NCBI RefSeq assembly: GCF_008831285.2
Contig: NC_045139.1
Span: forward strand, 2,674,704-2,738,703
Direction: 5' to 3'
Length of the DNA stretch: 64,000 nucleotides
Source: Nymphaea colorata
Taxonomy: Eukaryota; Streptophyta; Magnoliopsida; Nymphaeales; Nymphaeaceae
In this document: piece after piece, positions 47,469-59,430 of the stretch
How the letters are laid out: the number at the start of each line of letters is the position of its first letter
Position numbering within the stretch: position 1 is the stretch's first letter
Position numbers and translations under genes: made by a program
Notes under the pieces: model-generated
The model's input: only the letters and a program-made list of their open reading frames with translations
Told to the model about the DNA's origin: nothing
The model's database searches: none

Positions 47469-50153
47469 GTGGACGGCGTTTGCGTTCGGAAAACCAGCGG
47501 TTCCTCAAGAAAAACTTACTACCCGACCACTCTGCGCGATCGTTTTGATGACCCTCCAAAATGGTATATCGCGGTCAATCGATTTGTGGTAATTTCATGC
47601 CGAAGCAAGAAATAACATTATTATCAGCATTATTGCTTGTATGTCACTTTCTTTTCTTATTCTATGTCATTTCCAAAGAAATTTCATCTCTACTGCTTAT
47701 ATATATATATATATATTGTAACCAGTTTGACTACGTAGATTTCCATGGCCTCACTATGTTTTTAGAATTTTATTTGGCTTCTTGTCCTGCTGAGTTGAGG
47801 ATGAAAGTTTCAAATAGCTAGTTGGCTAGCTAGATATGGCTTATAAATTCCTTACAAAGTGAAAGAAATTGGTGGTCATCTTTAAAATAAGAAAAAGTTA
47901 GGCTGTCAGAATCCCTCGCCATGATACTGAAACAAGGCCACATGAATTTTAATTTTCAGTGATGGGTTTTTAGTCGTTTACACCTTTGCATGTGATTTTT
48001 AATTTTTGAAAATTAAAAAAGCTGGGATTCTTTTATCTCAGTTTGCAAAAGGATGAATTCCCACCACATCTTAACAACAATATTGCTTGTGTCTAGTTAG
48101 AATTTGTGGCAGCTAGTTAGAATTTGATACACCATTTGTGGGCAGTGCCGTGGAAATTTATTTGTATCGGTTCACTTCCAATTAGCAGAAAGGAACGTAG
48201 TTGACGCTTCCGTTCTAGTTGCCTTCTTGAACTATTTCTGCACTTCTTTATTAACTTGTACTCCATATTAATTATTTCCTTTGAATCTTAAAATACTTTT
48301 ACCATGTTTTCAATATCGCCTGGTATGCACCATACCAACTGTAAATAGACCAAGTACTTTGCTGTTGAGGCTTTTTTGTTTTATTAAATATCTTAAAAAG
48401 TTTTATTAATCGATCTTATATAGAAAAAATAAGAAATAGCACGATATGAGCCGGTACAGGCCGATGGGTATTGGCTGAACCGCCCTATCAATCTGCAAAC
48501 AGATAAAACGTAGAAACTCGTTTTCACAAAACTGGTATTTACTTCTTTTCTTCAATCAAATGGTTTAATATTTGTGGACTCTGCTGGGTTTTTCCAGGAA
48601 AACGCATCTGCTGGAGGTTGGCGTCCATCCGGCCTTTTTATTACTGACATGAGAAAAAACCAATATACACAGCAAAGGTAACAAGAGACACAGGGTTACT
48701 TAGCCTCAGCAAAAACTATGCAGAAGAGCAGAAGTGAGAAGCAAAAGAAACGCCTTCACACACACCAAATTCGTAGCTGGTAGGTCTGTACCGATCTTGA
48801 TTTGGCTTGCATATCTTTTGATGCAGACTTGGTCAGCACATAGCAAGCTCCTGGCTTCAAGGGCGACAGTGAGAGATCCTTTCCACTTAGTCTGGTTAGA
48901 GATAATCAAATCAAACCTTTCTTTCCCACCAGTTCCCTAGAGCAGAGCTCCCAATATCAGATCAAGCATTTGTTTTTCATTACCCCAATCTTAACAAGAA
49001 ACACCACCTTTCTGTGACCCCCTAGATTAATACCTGCAGCCATTTTGCAGCAGTTTCTGTTCTTCTCTGATACTATCTGCACACATTACTTCCTTGCTGC
49101 TGAATTCTTGGCCAAGCTCCTGCGCTAATACCAGTTTGCAGCCATACAAGACACTTCTGATAATCTTCCTCCTTGTTCAAGGTAACTGGGGATACATCTG
49201 AAGATTCTGAACACAACCTCCGAACCTCCCCCTCAAAACCCAATGCTGTGGCTTTATAATCCTCAAACATACACTTGTTCGAAGTTTCCAGACGTTTCAT
49301 TTGACTGTACATGTGGATGTCATGACTGCTATGATGCAGGAAAGCAGAGTGAGAAGAGAGTGGGGAAAGAATGGATGAGGGAATTGAGCAGGAAAAATAA
49401 GTAATGGATTGTATGCATCTACTTTAAATAGTCAGGCATATTAGGTTTTATATATGAGTAAGATTCTAGGTGATGCAGGTCAGGTGTACAATAGGCTAGA
49501 GCAAGGGACCGCAAACACAATTTTGCATCATTTGCAAATTCATCGATCGGTAGTTGCAACTTGAAACAGAAACTTTATCTTTACCGTAAATCTTTGGTCA
49601 ATTGAAACAGCAGCCAGGAAAAGATCCAAAACTTCTTGATTGATTCACTTGTTTGAAATGTCTATTTCCCGTGGATGGGATGAAGTCGCAAAGTTTTTGG
49701 GTGAAAAGCATGGACACAAGTTTGGTGCTCCAGAAATGTCTGGCTAAATCTCATAATGTTCTAAGGCTCTCTGTTTTGGCGAAACTCATGGCAAAATGTG
49801 AACATACATGAAAAGGAATAAGAATAATGAAAACTGAAGAGGGTTAAACGGTTTATCATATGGCATTGAGGCCATATGTTGCAACCTTCCTGTCATTCTC
49901 CACAACAAGGTAGGTCGGATCCCCCTGCATATCAAGGATGGTGTGAAATATTGATTGCATCCATAGTTATCAGAGTGGAAAATGAGAAGGCCAGATCACA
50001 ATATCTGAAACTAAAATCAGAACACCAAAGCATTATAGAATGAATGATTTAAAGCCTAGAATGCTGAATACTTTTCGATCCATTGCTTGAAATTTGGTGT
50101 TATTGGAGGGACATCTGTTCTAAATAACTTTAGGCATTACTGTATCTGAATCT
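47469..50153. other. Gene-poor spacer
   Basis: No gene that I can support. A minus-strand ORF at 49073-49312 (CMFEDYKATALGFEGEVRRL) has somewhat gene-like composition but no family I recognise. A (TA)n tract lies at 47700-47716. Confidence 0.5.
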
Positions 50154-50357
50154 ATGGTGCTGAGATGCGACAACAGAGTAACTATGTACATTAGTGGAAA
50201 CCCTGCCTTCGACGAGAGGACGAACCATGACATTCATACAGTTCAGGTTAATAGCATAGATCGGCCTGATGATGTATTCACAAAGCCTCTCAACAGAGAT
50301 CACTATAACAAGATCATTAGCAAGTTAGGAATCTCAGATACAAGATTACTAAATTGA
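50154..50357 (+). pseudogene. copia RNase H C-terminal fragment
   Basis: Encodes LRCDNRVTMYISGNPAFDER, TNHDIH and then DDVFTKPLNRDHYNKIISKLG. This is the copia RNase H tail (LHCDNQSA..IA.NPVFHERTKHI..., ..D.FTKPL....F..L..KLG) with an internal deletion. It is a different lineage from the element at 3.8-9.3 kb. No LTR nearby. Confidence 0.8.
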
Positions 50358-50398
50358 GGGTGAATATACAAAGAACTAGTAAAGCTGTACGACTAAAG

Positions 50399-50494
50399 CA
50401 AATCTTCTAGATGCCGCAACCTCGAACCGCTCATCTGCCTTCACTAGCTTCTCAAAGACCATGGCAAGCACGACATCACTTCTTACATGCTCTT
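50399..50494 (-). pseudogene. 96-bp fragment of an aromatic amino-acid decarboxylase gene
   Basis: Matches 54042-54137 of the intact decarboxylase with about ten differences. Shared blocks include GCAAATCTTCTAG (less one base) and AGCTTCTCAAAGACCATGGC. It corresponds to residues of about 390-422 of that protein. Both neighbours are unrelated, so this is a small displaced copy with no function. Confidence 0.85.
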
Positions 50495-51029
50495 TCACTA
50501 GCGCCTGCACTGGTTAAAGAATTCTCAAAATAAATTTGGACAGTTTTAAATAATTTTTTCTATAAATTTGCGTGCTACCGTAAAAGAAATAATTTTCATA
50601 AGTTTTTTATGCAGTTATATATGCATGAACTGTATTAGCTATATTATCAAATCTAGCTACAAAAAACTATTATTAAATATTTTTATCAGATCGACGATGG
50701 TAAGCTCGTTTACGTTTAAAGCCACTTTTATTGTTTGACTGTCATGTGCATTCCATTTTCAATGGCTTGTGTGCGTTTTTCAAATGCTTTTGTAATCAGA
50801 TTAGGACTCAGACAAGAATTCTGTATTTCTAGAATCTAATTACCGGGACTGAGATTGAATTATGAAACTTTATGTCGAAGTCTAAAATCATTTTCTTGAT
50901 TTACCAGATTCAACTAAACCGTTTCAAAATTAAATCAGGAACGATATACGATCTTGTAGATATTGTTCTTCTGTAGATATTTCCAGGCGGATTTTGGTCA
51001 TCCAGTCTAATACAGTAATGAAGCTTTTT

Positions 51030-51260
51030 TTTAAACAAAAAAAATGTTTAAATATTAATATTCAGTAAGAATCTTGAAACAAGCTGTTAATTAATCTCTT
51101 TTTCGTTTATAAATTAAATCTAATATATACTACAGAAACATTTTTTTTTAATGTGTATTCTTACCCCATTAGGCATGCATGGAGATCGCATTCGTACGAT
51201 TAGTTTACCAAAATGGTCCTGATGTTCTTCAGAAAAACAGAAAATTATAGGCCGATTTTC
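51030..51260. repeat. Non-coding block duplicated near 57615-57845 (copy 1)
   Basis: Both copies contain TGTTTAAATATTAATATT, CATGGAGATCGCAT and CGATTAGTTTACCAAAAT, in the same orientation and with many substitutions. Confidence 0.75.
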
Positions 51261-51486
51261 AAACTAGAAACACATAAAAAAAGGAATAAGAAAAAAACCA
51301 CAGTTTTATGGAATTGGCCTCGCTTTCCATGAGATCTTGTCGAGAAAATTTTTTTGAAGTTAAATGGGTACTTATATTAAAAGATCTTAATGTAAAAATG
51401 AAAGAAAATTGAGAAGCTGATACGAGCAACTGTTCACATCCTATACGTGTCTCCGCCACAGGGACAAACCTTCCCTTTATGTATTG

Positions 51487-51870
51487 CACCGTGATAGTAA
51501 TCCAACTTAGTACGAGAGTTGGTTCACACAATTGGCAATCTCGCTTGGTTGAAAAGCTAGTGGCGTGAAGCTACCGTGTGCTGAATGATGACTGAACGCC
51601 TCTAAGTGAGACTCCAAGCTAAGAAGCGGTGTTCCCTCCTGCCACCGGTTTGCTGACCCGCAGTAGGGGCCTTGTGCTCCCCAAGGGCTTGTGCCGTTGG
51701 TGATTTCTCACACGGGCAGATGAGCCCTATGAGTATCCTTGAAGTGCAAGTTCTATTGGATGGTGGGTTGAATACTTTGCAGACGACTTAAATATGCGAT
51801 GATGAGGTATTGTAAGTGTCTTCATCCAAAACTCAGGCACGCTCCCCTTCCAGCCTTTGTCAAATCTTTC
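51487..51870 (+). pseudogene. 25S rRNA 3'-end relic
   Basis: Matches the extreme 3' part of plant 25S rRNA. Recognisable blocks are TAGTACGAGAG, CGCTTGGTTGAAAAGC, GACTGAACGCCTCTAAGT, GACCCGCAGTAGGGGCCT and TTTGCAGACGACTTAAATA. Many differences are C-to-T or G-to-A relative to the conserved gene, as expected for long-methylated dead DNA. No 18S, 5.8S or upstream 25S sequence is present, so this is an isolated insertion and not an rDNA unit. Confidence 0.92.
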
Positions 51871-52120
51871 TTGATAGCATTTAGTGTAATCAGATCTGAA
51901 CATTGACGGCATCCTGTTTATTATTTGGAATTGAAATGCAATTAGCATAACTTGGTCGGATCTTTGCCAGATCCAAGTCAGGTATCAGGCGGAGATATTT
52001 GAGTGGCGAGCATGAATTCGATTGAATGGTCGAAAATTTTAAATCAGAAGTAGGATCTGCACAGTCCATTTATACACCTGCTTACGGGTAGGTGAAACCG
52101 TGCACCCGTAGAGCTTGGCT

Positions 52121-52202
52121 GAGACGACAAGCCGCTGGCTATCTGTGGAAAAACAGTTCGTTCATCTACCTGTTCTGAAGAATTTTAGCTCATCATTCTT
52201 CT
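52121..52202. repeat. 82-bp direct repeat, copy 1
   Basis: GAGACGACAAGCC..GGCTATCTGTGGAAAAACAG through CTCATCATTCTTCT recurs at 52329-52410, 208 bp downstream, with about two mismatches. Confidence 0.92.
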
Positions 52203-52328
52203 GAGCAAGAAATCCAAACCCCTTCTTCTGTAAAGCCGACCACTTTGTTTTCGCCAACTCGGTGCCCTCGTAGATAAGGAAAGCGAAATCCTGGTGGGGG
52301 AAGTGGGGCAGATGCTTTTCTAAGGCCT

Positions 52329-52410
52329 GAGACGACAAGCCACTGGCTATCTGTGGAAAAACAGTTCGTTCATCTACCTGTTCTGAAGAACTTTAGCTCA
52401 TCATTCTTCT
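52329..52410. repeat. 82-bp direct repeat, copy 2
   Basis: Near-identical to 52121-52202. The 126 bp between the copies differ from the flanks. This could be two short LTR-like ends or a simple local duplication. Confidence 0.92.
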
Positions 52411-53797
52411 AAACAACTGAGGATCGAATTATCTTTGACATTAAATAATTAAAGCGCATCCCCAATCAATTGGCAACAATCGGCCTTATCTTTTTCCATC
52501 AAATGGCACCCGACAGGCTCTGAAAGACAGCTTGGAGATGGCAGTTGATGGCCACTAGTATTGCTTTTCCCCAACAGCTTTAGTACTCAGGTCAGCCTTG
52601 TTGGCTCCATTAAATACGCTCATCTTTCTCCCTACCGTTCAGTGAACGAGAAATAATTGTGATATTTAAAAAATATACATATAGTGATATATCTGGCTAT
52701 GACACAAATAAAATAACTGAGATGGGACAGTATCCAAGACCAAGGCATTTAAAAATGGACTTCAAGTTTTGGCTTTTAGATCTTATTTAATTGCACAAAC
52801 TTTCGTGCAATTGCATCGCTCTCCGTGTCCAACTTTCGATCAATGGGAAGGATTTGTTTCACCGCGGCCAGTGAGGCCAGAATCAGAAGATCCTTAAACA
52901 GCCAAAAAAATGCCATCCCAAATGTTAAAAACACAGGCAGTTTCCCAGCCATATCAAATCCAAAGTAACATGTGGTTCTAATTGTACCCAACATGTGTTA
53001 TTGACCTTACTGCTTTTTTCATTCATAGTTTATTAATAGACTTATGTGTTTTGTATCAATTGCTCTTTAAGTTGGAGAATTCCGTTCATCGTTATAATTC
53101 ATTCACTTTTGCATCTTAAGTCCACATACATCACGAAACATGCTTATTATTGGATTCATCTCCATCGCCGGTTCATTTGGTTAAGTTCATGGCTCAAAGA
53201 ATTCATGTTGAATATAGACATTCTGAATTTTTTTAAACAAACTTTTAAATGTTTTACTGAAACATTGATCTAGGGAAGCAGATACCAATGAATAATCTAT
53301 CTGTATGGTCAGCTTTGAATTAAACGATGTTTATCATCTATCGTATTTGATAAAGGAGTCTTAAGAGTTGATCAGACTTTAGTTGTCAAAGGGCATCCAA
53401 GAATTGTGTTTTAGGTATTGTTGCGTCAATTTATTGTGCTACAAAAGAACAAGTATTGATATGCAAGTTAAAGGATAGTAGAAAGGGAATTTCATATGGT
53501 AGAACAAAATATTACTTGTCACTCCAAAATTCGTGAAACCTACTTTCCCTTTGTCCTTTTTTTTTTCTTTTCTGTGACTTTTCTTGGAGATTTGATTACA
53601 TGTTACAATAGGTTCATGAAATGGAAGGAAAGATGTCAACACACCGATTGCTTAAGAAAATGAGTAATTGTATGACACCGACTAAGTTGGGTATAGGCTG
53701 GACCTAGTTGAACCCAAGTCCAACTTAATCAGAATGCAGAATGCAAGATTTGAAGAGCTGGTGTAACCCCAGTAACACAATAGAGTAGCTCAGCTTT
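52411..53797. other. Spacer downstream of the decarboxylase gene
   Basis: No supported gene. The ORF at 52776-52994 (minus) has a hydrophobic stretch but no recognised family. The block at 52430-52530 resembles 56757-56855 (ATTAAATAATTGAAG/ATTAAATAATTAAAG, then CATCAAATGG). Confidence 0.5.
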
Positions 53798-55306
53798 TTA
53801 AAGGAGTTGAGGTCGCTGGGTGAGAAGGAGACGAGCTTCCTCTTGTATGACTGTCCAAGCTGCACGAACATGGCGCTCCTCCGTCAAGGTCGCGCCTATC
53901 GCAAATCGAAGCATGTAAACACCGGCAGCAACAGTATGAGTTATGTAAAGCTTCCCAGTAGAGTTAACTGCCTCCAGCAGCTTGCGGTTCAGCATCGATT
54001 GATCGTGCTCACCGTTTGCCCCGAGCCTGAAACACACCATCGCAAATCTTCTAGGTGCTGCGACCTCGAACCGCGCATCTGCCATCACCAGCTTCTCAAA
54101 GACCATGGCAAGCATGACATCACTTCGTATATGCTCTCTGAGTTTGTCCACGCCATAGGCCCTGAGTACAAGCCACAGCTTGATGGATCGGAATCGCCGG
54201 CTCAGAGCTATTTGCCAGTCTTTATAGTCGATAACCTTCTTGCACTCAGTTGCAGAATTCCTGAGGTACTCAGGATTGGTGGACAATGCACTCACAAATG
54301 TAGTAGTGTCTTTTATCCAAAGGCAACAGCAGTCCATGTTGGTAAGAAACCATTTGTGAAGGTTCATACTGACGGAGCTTGCGTGCTCCACCCCGTCTAA
54401 GTGGTGCCTGAACTCGGGGCATATGAGAGCACTTCCAGCATAAGCAGCGTCTACATGGAGCCACGCTCCATATCGTTTAGCTACGAGGCCAAGGTCCTCC
54501 AACGGATCCACAGCACCAACACCAGTAGTGCCAATTGTGGCACACAGGTAGAAAGGGATCAAGCCTTTTGCTATATCATCAGCCATGGCTGCCTGAACTG
54601 CAAGCGGCTGTAGCCTATATCCGGTGGCAGTGGATGTGGGTAGCGACCTAAAATTTTGAGGACTGATTCCAACAATCCTAGCACCCTTTTCTAAGGTGGA
54701 GTGTGTTTGGTCAGAGCCATAAACCACAAGCTTGGTGATGTTATCGAACCCAACTTTGCTTAGGACTTTATCCCTAGCAGCGACCAGGGTGCAGACAATT
54801 GCTTCGCAAGTGCTTCCATGGAGCACCCCGCCTCCTCCATGGCTGGCATTGTTAGTAGGAAACATGAATGCAGGTGGGAGTTTAAGCATTTGAGCCATCC
54901 AGTCCATGACGATGGCCTCGAGCTCGGTCGCAGCAGGAGACGAGACCCAATTAAAACAGACAATGTTGAAGCCACCGCAAAGCATCTCTCCTAGGAACCC
55001 AGCTGTGCTAGCATTGGTTTGGAAGTAGGCAAAGAAATTGGGGCTCTGCCAGTGTGTTAGGCCAGGGATGATACTGTTGTTGACATCGAGAAGAATTTTC
55101 TCAATGGACTCTGGAGAAGTCGGAAAGGTTTCCGGCAATTGCCTTCGCAGATAACCAGGTTCGACGGGGCTGAGCACTGGGTACTCCTCAATGTGCTTAT
55201 AATAGTCGGCTATGAAATCGACGACTCGATGGGCTTGTTGGCAGAATTCCTGAGAGTCCAGTAGTCTAGCACTTTCTTTGGCGTCAATACTGGTGGGGGT
55301 GGCCAT
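53798..55306 (-). CDS. TYDC: Aromatic L-amino-acid decarboxylase, tyrosine/DOPA decarboxylase type (502 aa)
   Basis: A complete intronless frame of the usual family length. It is a group II PLP-dependent decarboxylase converting an aromatic amino acid to its amine plus CO2 in the cytosol. Visible residues: [19 protein letters not shown] (118-136), the catalytic-type His in [11 protein letters not shown] (H202), the PLP-nitrogen Asp in HVDAAYAGS (D286), and the Schiff-base lysine in NLHKW (K318). The loop Tyr in NPEYLRN (Y347) is the decarboxylase state; aldehyde synthases carry Phe there. IALSRRF has Ser369, where tryptophan decarboxylases have Gly, so a phenolic substrate (tyrosine or DOPA) is favoured over tryptophan. 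Substrate is inferred from family residues only. Starts at the ATG 55306; TATA at 55546-55552. Confidence 0.95.
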   Translation of the reverse strand: MATPTSIDAKESARLLDSQEFCQQAHRVVDFIADYYKHIEEYPVLSPVEPGYLRRQLPETFPTSPESIEKILLDVNNSIIPGLTHWQSPNFFAYFQTNASTAGFLGEMLCGGFNIVCFNWVSSPAATELEAIVMDWMAQMLKLPPAFMFPTNNASHGGGGVLHGSTCEAIVCTLVAARDKVLSKVGFDNITKLVVYGSDQTHSTLEKGARIVGISPQNFRSLPTSTATGYRLQPLAVQAAMADDIAKGLIPFYLCATIGTTGVGAVDPLEDLGLVAKRYGAWLHVDAAYAGSALICPEFRHHLDGVEHASSVSMNLHKWFLTNMDCCCLWIKDTTTFVSALSTNPEYLRNSATECKKVIDYKDWQIALSRRFRSIKLWLVLRAYGVDKLREHIRSDVMLAMVFEKLVMADARFEVAAPRRFAMVCFRLGANGEHDQSMLNRKLLEAVNSTGKLYITHTVAAGVYMLRFAIGATLTEERHVRAAWTVIQEEARLLLTQRPQLL

Positions 55307-55545
55307 GTATGTAGAGTAAAAAAGAGAAAAAAGTTCAGGGAAGCTGCAGAGAAGGTGGCAATGGTTGCTTCTTCTTACTGGAAGCTAGAGCGGATTAAGA
55401 AGGATGGTGGTGGTGTAGTGAGGCGCTTCGGCGGAGGGAGAAATTGTTGGCATGCAAAGAGGAAAGGAGAAAAGCACAGGAGCAGAGGATATGAATTCTA
55501 TTAACAGCAGTAAGAGCTTGTGTTATACAATGGGTAATGGTACCC

Positions 55546-55552
55546 TTATATA
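55546..55552 (-). promoter_or_regulatory. TATA box of the decarboxylase gene
   Basis: On the minus strand CTATATAAGGG lies about 240 bp upstream of the ATG, predicting a 5' UTR of about 210 nt. Position and sequence are good; no direct evidence of use. Confidence 0.6.
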
Positions 55553-57614
55553 GAAGAAAAGGAATCAAGAGTCGGACCACTAAAAAACACAGTTGACTTC
55601 GCATCTTTTCGTTTGAGGAGGAGTTTAGTTGGCGGCGGTTTTTAACGTGTGCATGCTTTCCTTTTAATTAACTCGGCCTCATGACATATATAATTTATGT
55701 TTTTTACTTAATTTTTTCATTCCTTTCTCACGCTATTTCTTTTAAATGATCTTTTCTTAAATTTTTGTTCAGTGGGAAGCGCAAGCTTCTTGACGCCGTC
55801 GCTGCCGGTCCTGTCTTCCTCAACTCATGCAGAAATCCTCTTTCCTGACCAATCGAATTGGAATCAGATATATATTTTAATTATATTCATTTTTTTACAC
55901 TCAAACATTTGGATAATATGACCGAAGAAAAGTTATATCCAAATCTAAATCCACAAATTAGGTCTTAGAATCTGAATCTGTTTGGAATTTGATTTTTATT
56001 TTTACATCTGAATCCAAACTGAAATTTTGAGCCGAATGTATAGCTGATTTTTCATAATGTAAAGTGTTGGATATGAAATGTTTGTGTAAAATAAATTTGA
56101 GATGTCATTTATTAAATCCAAATCTGAAACGATTTCTTAATGGAATAGACTTTTGGATTAGATTGCAGACCATAAATCCCATATTGAAGTGATAGAATGG
56201 CTGTGCCGTTAGCTAGGAGAAAAAAGAAAGGAAAATAAGATTAACATAAGCCCAACAAAAAGTTGAACTTGAAAAAGAGATTACATCTAAAAATCTGCTC
56301 TTAATTATTGTAAAAAGTTTAAGGAGCCACCGTTTCCCCATATGTTACGGAAAATTAACCGAACATCATACAAAATAGAGGATGTCATGCGCTGAATTCA
56401 TTCCTATAAATAATATCATTCATGGAACCCACCTAAACCTAAAGAGCCAAATTCTCCAAATGATACATCATTTCTTTTTGCTTCTCACTCTAACTAATTC
56501 ATGGTTAAAACCTCCAATTGTAGATATGTTTGTGACTTCAATTTGAGACATAAACCAAGTAAGCACATAAAGATCTTGAGACACTCGATAAAACCACCAC
56601 CAGGAATGGTAGTTTCCTCGCTATTAGCTAAGAAGCTCATTATTTGCGAACAAGAAATCCAAGAGAGTGCTGATGCATTAAATGATTGAAAGGCATCGCC
56701 AACTAAGGGGCTTAAATGTGTAGTAGGCTCATCATGCTGAGCAAGAAATCCAGAAGAACGCTGGAGCCATTAAATAATTGAAGGGCGTCGCCAATTAAAC
56801 GTGGTGACCATTGTACTTGGCTTTTTCATCAAATGGGATCCCACAACTCTGAAAATGTTGGTCCTTTCCACGACATCTGATGCTCGTGAATGGAAGGCAA
56901 AGGTTGGGCGTTTTTCCTCAATATTTTGGGAATTTGTTCGTGGCGGCAAAGGTTTATGGTTCATCACCAATCTTAGATCCACACTTAATCTCTACTGTAC
57001 CTTTTTGCAGTGGAAAAAAAAAACGTCTGATTGAAGATCAGAAATGGTTCTCAGATATAAGAATTTTAGATCAGAAGCAATCATACACCCCCTAAATGTT
57101 CGAACGGATGATAGGTGGGGAAATGGCGTCGACGTTCTTCTGATTCTTGCTCCGAAGCATGCAGAAGCTTTCAAGAAGATGCGCCCATTAGAAAGAACTT
57201 ACAAAACAAAGGCTTGACTTGATCTGCTTTTCAATTCTTTCTTTCCCTTCTGTATACATTTTTGGCTTCAAATCTTCAACGGTTTGTTCCCTTGTTCTCC
57301 ACCCATATAAATGATAAGAGCGTCAGGTCTCCTGATTAAGCCAGCTATGAACAGTACCCAAATTGTACATCCAGATAGATTAAGCTCAAAATTAAGTTTA
57401 AACCGCCTGAAAAGCAAGGCCAATCTATCGTATTGTAACTTGGTCCCTCAATTGACAGTATTCAAGTAGCAATAGTAAACATTTGATTGTAGTTACATAT
57501 AACTGCAAACGGGTATTAGCACAATCTTCTTTTTTGAAGAAAATATTTGATGTCCTAGTGGTTCAGAATTCCCCAGTTGAAACTCATACCTTGAAAAGAT
57601 TTATGAACCTATAA

Positions 57615-57845
57615 GAAACAAAAGTTTTTTTAATGTTTAAATATTAATATTTATTAAGATTAATCTTAAAATAAACTGTTAAATGATCTCTTTTTGCCTT
57701 ATAAAATCTGATATATACTAAAGAAAACATGTTTTTTTATGTGCATTCTTACCGTATCAGGCATGGAGATCGCATCCACACGATTAGTTTACCAAAATAT
57801 TTCAATGAGTACCAAAAAACAGAAAACCATAGGCCGGTTGGGACC
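57615..57845. repeat. Non-coding block duplicated from near 51030-51260 (copy 2)
   Basis: Same orientation as copy 1; shares TGTTTAAATATTAATATT and CGATTAGTTTACCAAAAT. It lies on the other side of the decarboxylase gene. Confidence 0.75.
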
Positions 57846-59039
57846 TACAAACACTTTTTCTCTTTTTTAAATAAAGAATAACACTACATTTTTATGGAAT
57901 CGGCCTTGTTATTTTTGACAAGAATGACAGTCTATTTAATATTGATATTCTGTCCATAAGTCAACAGTAGTTAACCTCAGGAACTGTGTTGCAAAAATTT
58001 GTAAAGAGGCACAGGTAGCAACCACGACCACGCCCTTAATTTTTAACTGTTTTGATAGTACCTTTTTCTTTACTTCTGCTACTCAATTTTTACTTTTATT
58101 GCTTTCTCTCGATAATGGAAACATATATTCAACACCATAAAAATTGCTAACAAAATAGTGGCTGAAAGTTTAAGTTCTCAGAAAACTGAGTTGAAAGCAA
58201 AAGAGGCCAATGAGTTCAACTAAAGTATGGAAGGAAATCAGCTGGGAAAGAGGTACTTTGATGAGCTACGGCTATCAAGTGTAGGAATGGAAGATTCAAA
58301 CCACACAAACTTGTCCATACCAAGATTCTTTACTGCACATCCAAAACAAACAACGGAAGAATAAAAACTGCAATATTTTGACAAAGCACACAGACACATT
58401 CAGATATGGTGATGTTCCTGCTCCCCGAATACTGAATAATTATATATTACAAGAATGAAGGTGAATTACACGTAGAAACCCTTTAATTCAAACACTGATT
58501 GTGGCTTTTCTTCGAACCACTACAGTAGGGATTTGCGCCTGAATTTTAAGCTACCTACCTTTTCTTTAGGGAATCAGTAAATGGTAAGAACAGAGATTAG
58601 ATGCTTACTCATTGTGTTGTTTATATAATATAATTTCTTAGAATTTTGAACCAAGGGAGGTATATTGCATTATCCCACCCTAATATATATCAATCATCCA
58701 TAACTTTAGTATTTCACTGTAAAAAGCGTAAGCACAGGCACTGCACATCACTTAGCGGGCCAAGATGCCTGGCGATAAAGTGGTTTAAAATGCCCACGCC
58801 ATTGCCGGAGCGTGCCATATGTAACCCTAATATTTAACATTTAATTGTCCTCATCTTCATGGACAATGTATCATATATATAATATATAATATGCAATGTT
58901 TCATACGTCTCACCAGTTTCAGATCATACTACTGCATTCTCTGTGTGATCTGTATATTGAGAAACTATAAAAATGGAAAAAATAATACTTAAACAATGTT
59001 TGACCTTGAAAAGTTTGTCAAGAAAAGCTGCTTCCGCTA

Positions 59040-59430
59040 AAATTTAAACTGTCACATGGACGTGGCTAAAGAGGCCACGTACCCGTGTCGACTCGCCGAC
59101 ACAGCGATTCTGACACGGGACTCGGCTAGGACACGGCAAAAAATAAAAATTAAAAATTTAATGTTTTTTTTTCATTTTATCAATTTTTTGTGATGCATCC
59201 AATTATTTCCATGAACAATCCTTTTCAGGATATTCAGTAATTTTGTGATAAAAACACATTTTTTCACTAGATTGTAAGAGTGAACTATTAATTTAATGTT
59301 TTTTTTTAATCTTATCATTTTTAGAATATTTAATGTAACTGTGTCCGCATATCCGAAAATTTTGAAAATTGCCGTATCTGCACCCGTATCCCCCTATCCG
59401 CACCCGTATCGCATCCGCACCCGTGTGACA
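59040..59430. repeat. CCGTGTC-rich dispersed repeat, unclassified
   Basis: Left edge has GTACCCGTGTCGACTCGCC and GACACGGGACTCGGC. Right edge has four variants of GCACCCGTATC followed by CACCCGTGTGACA. The middle is AT-rich. It is bounded by GC-rich, loosely related edges like a non-autonomous element, but no clean terminal repeat was found. Confidence 0.4.

Noticed and set aside
49073-49312. 80-codon minus-strand ORF (CMFEDYKATALGFEGEVRRL)
   Set aside because: Gene-like composition but no family recognised and no supporting exons found; left as unassigned.
51487-51870. A functional rRNA gene
   Set aside because: Only the last few hundred bases of 25S are present and they are heavily mutated.
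52776-52994. 72-codon minus-strand ORF with a hydrophobic segment
   Set aside because: No recognised motif, no neighbour support and lies in a scrap-rich region.
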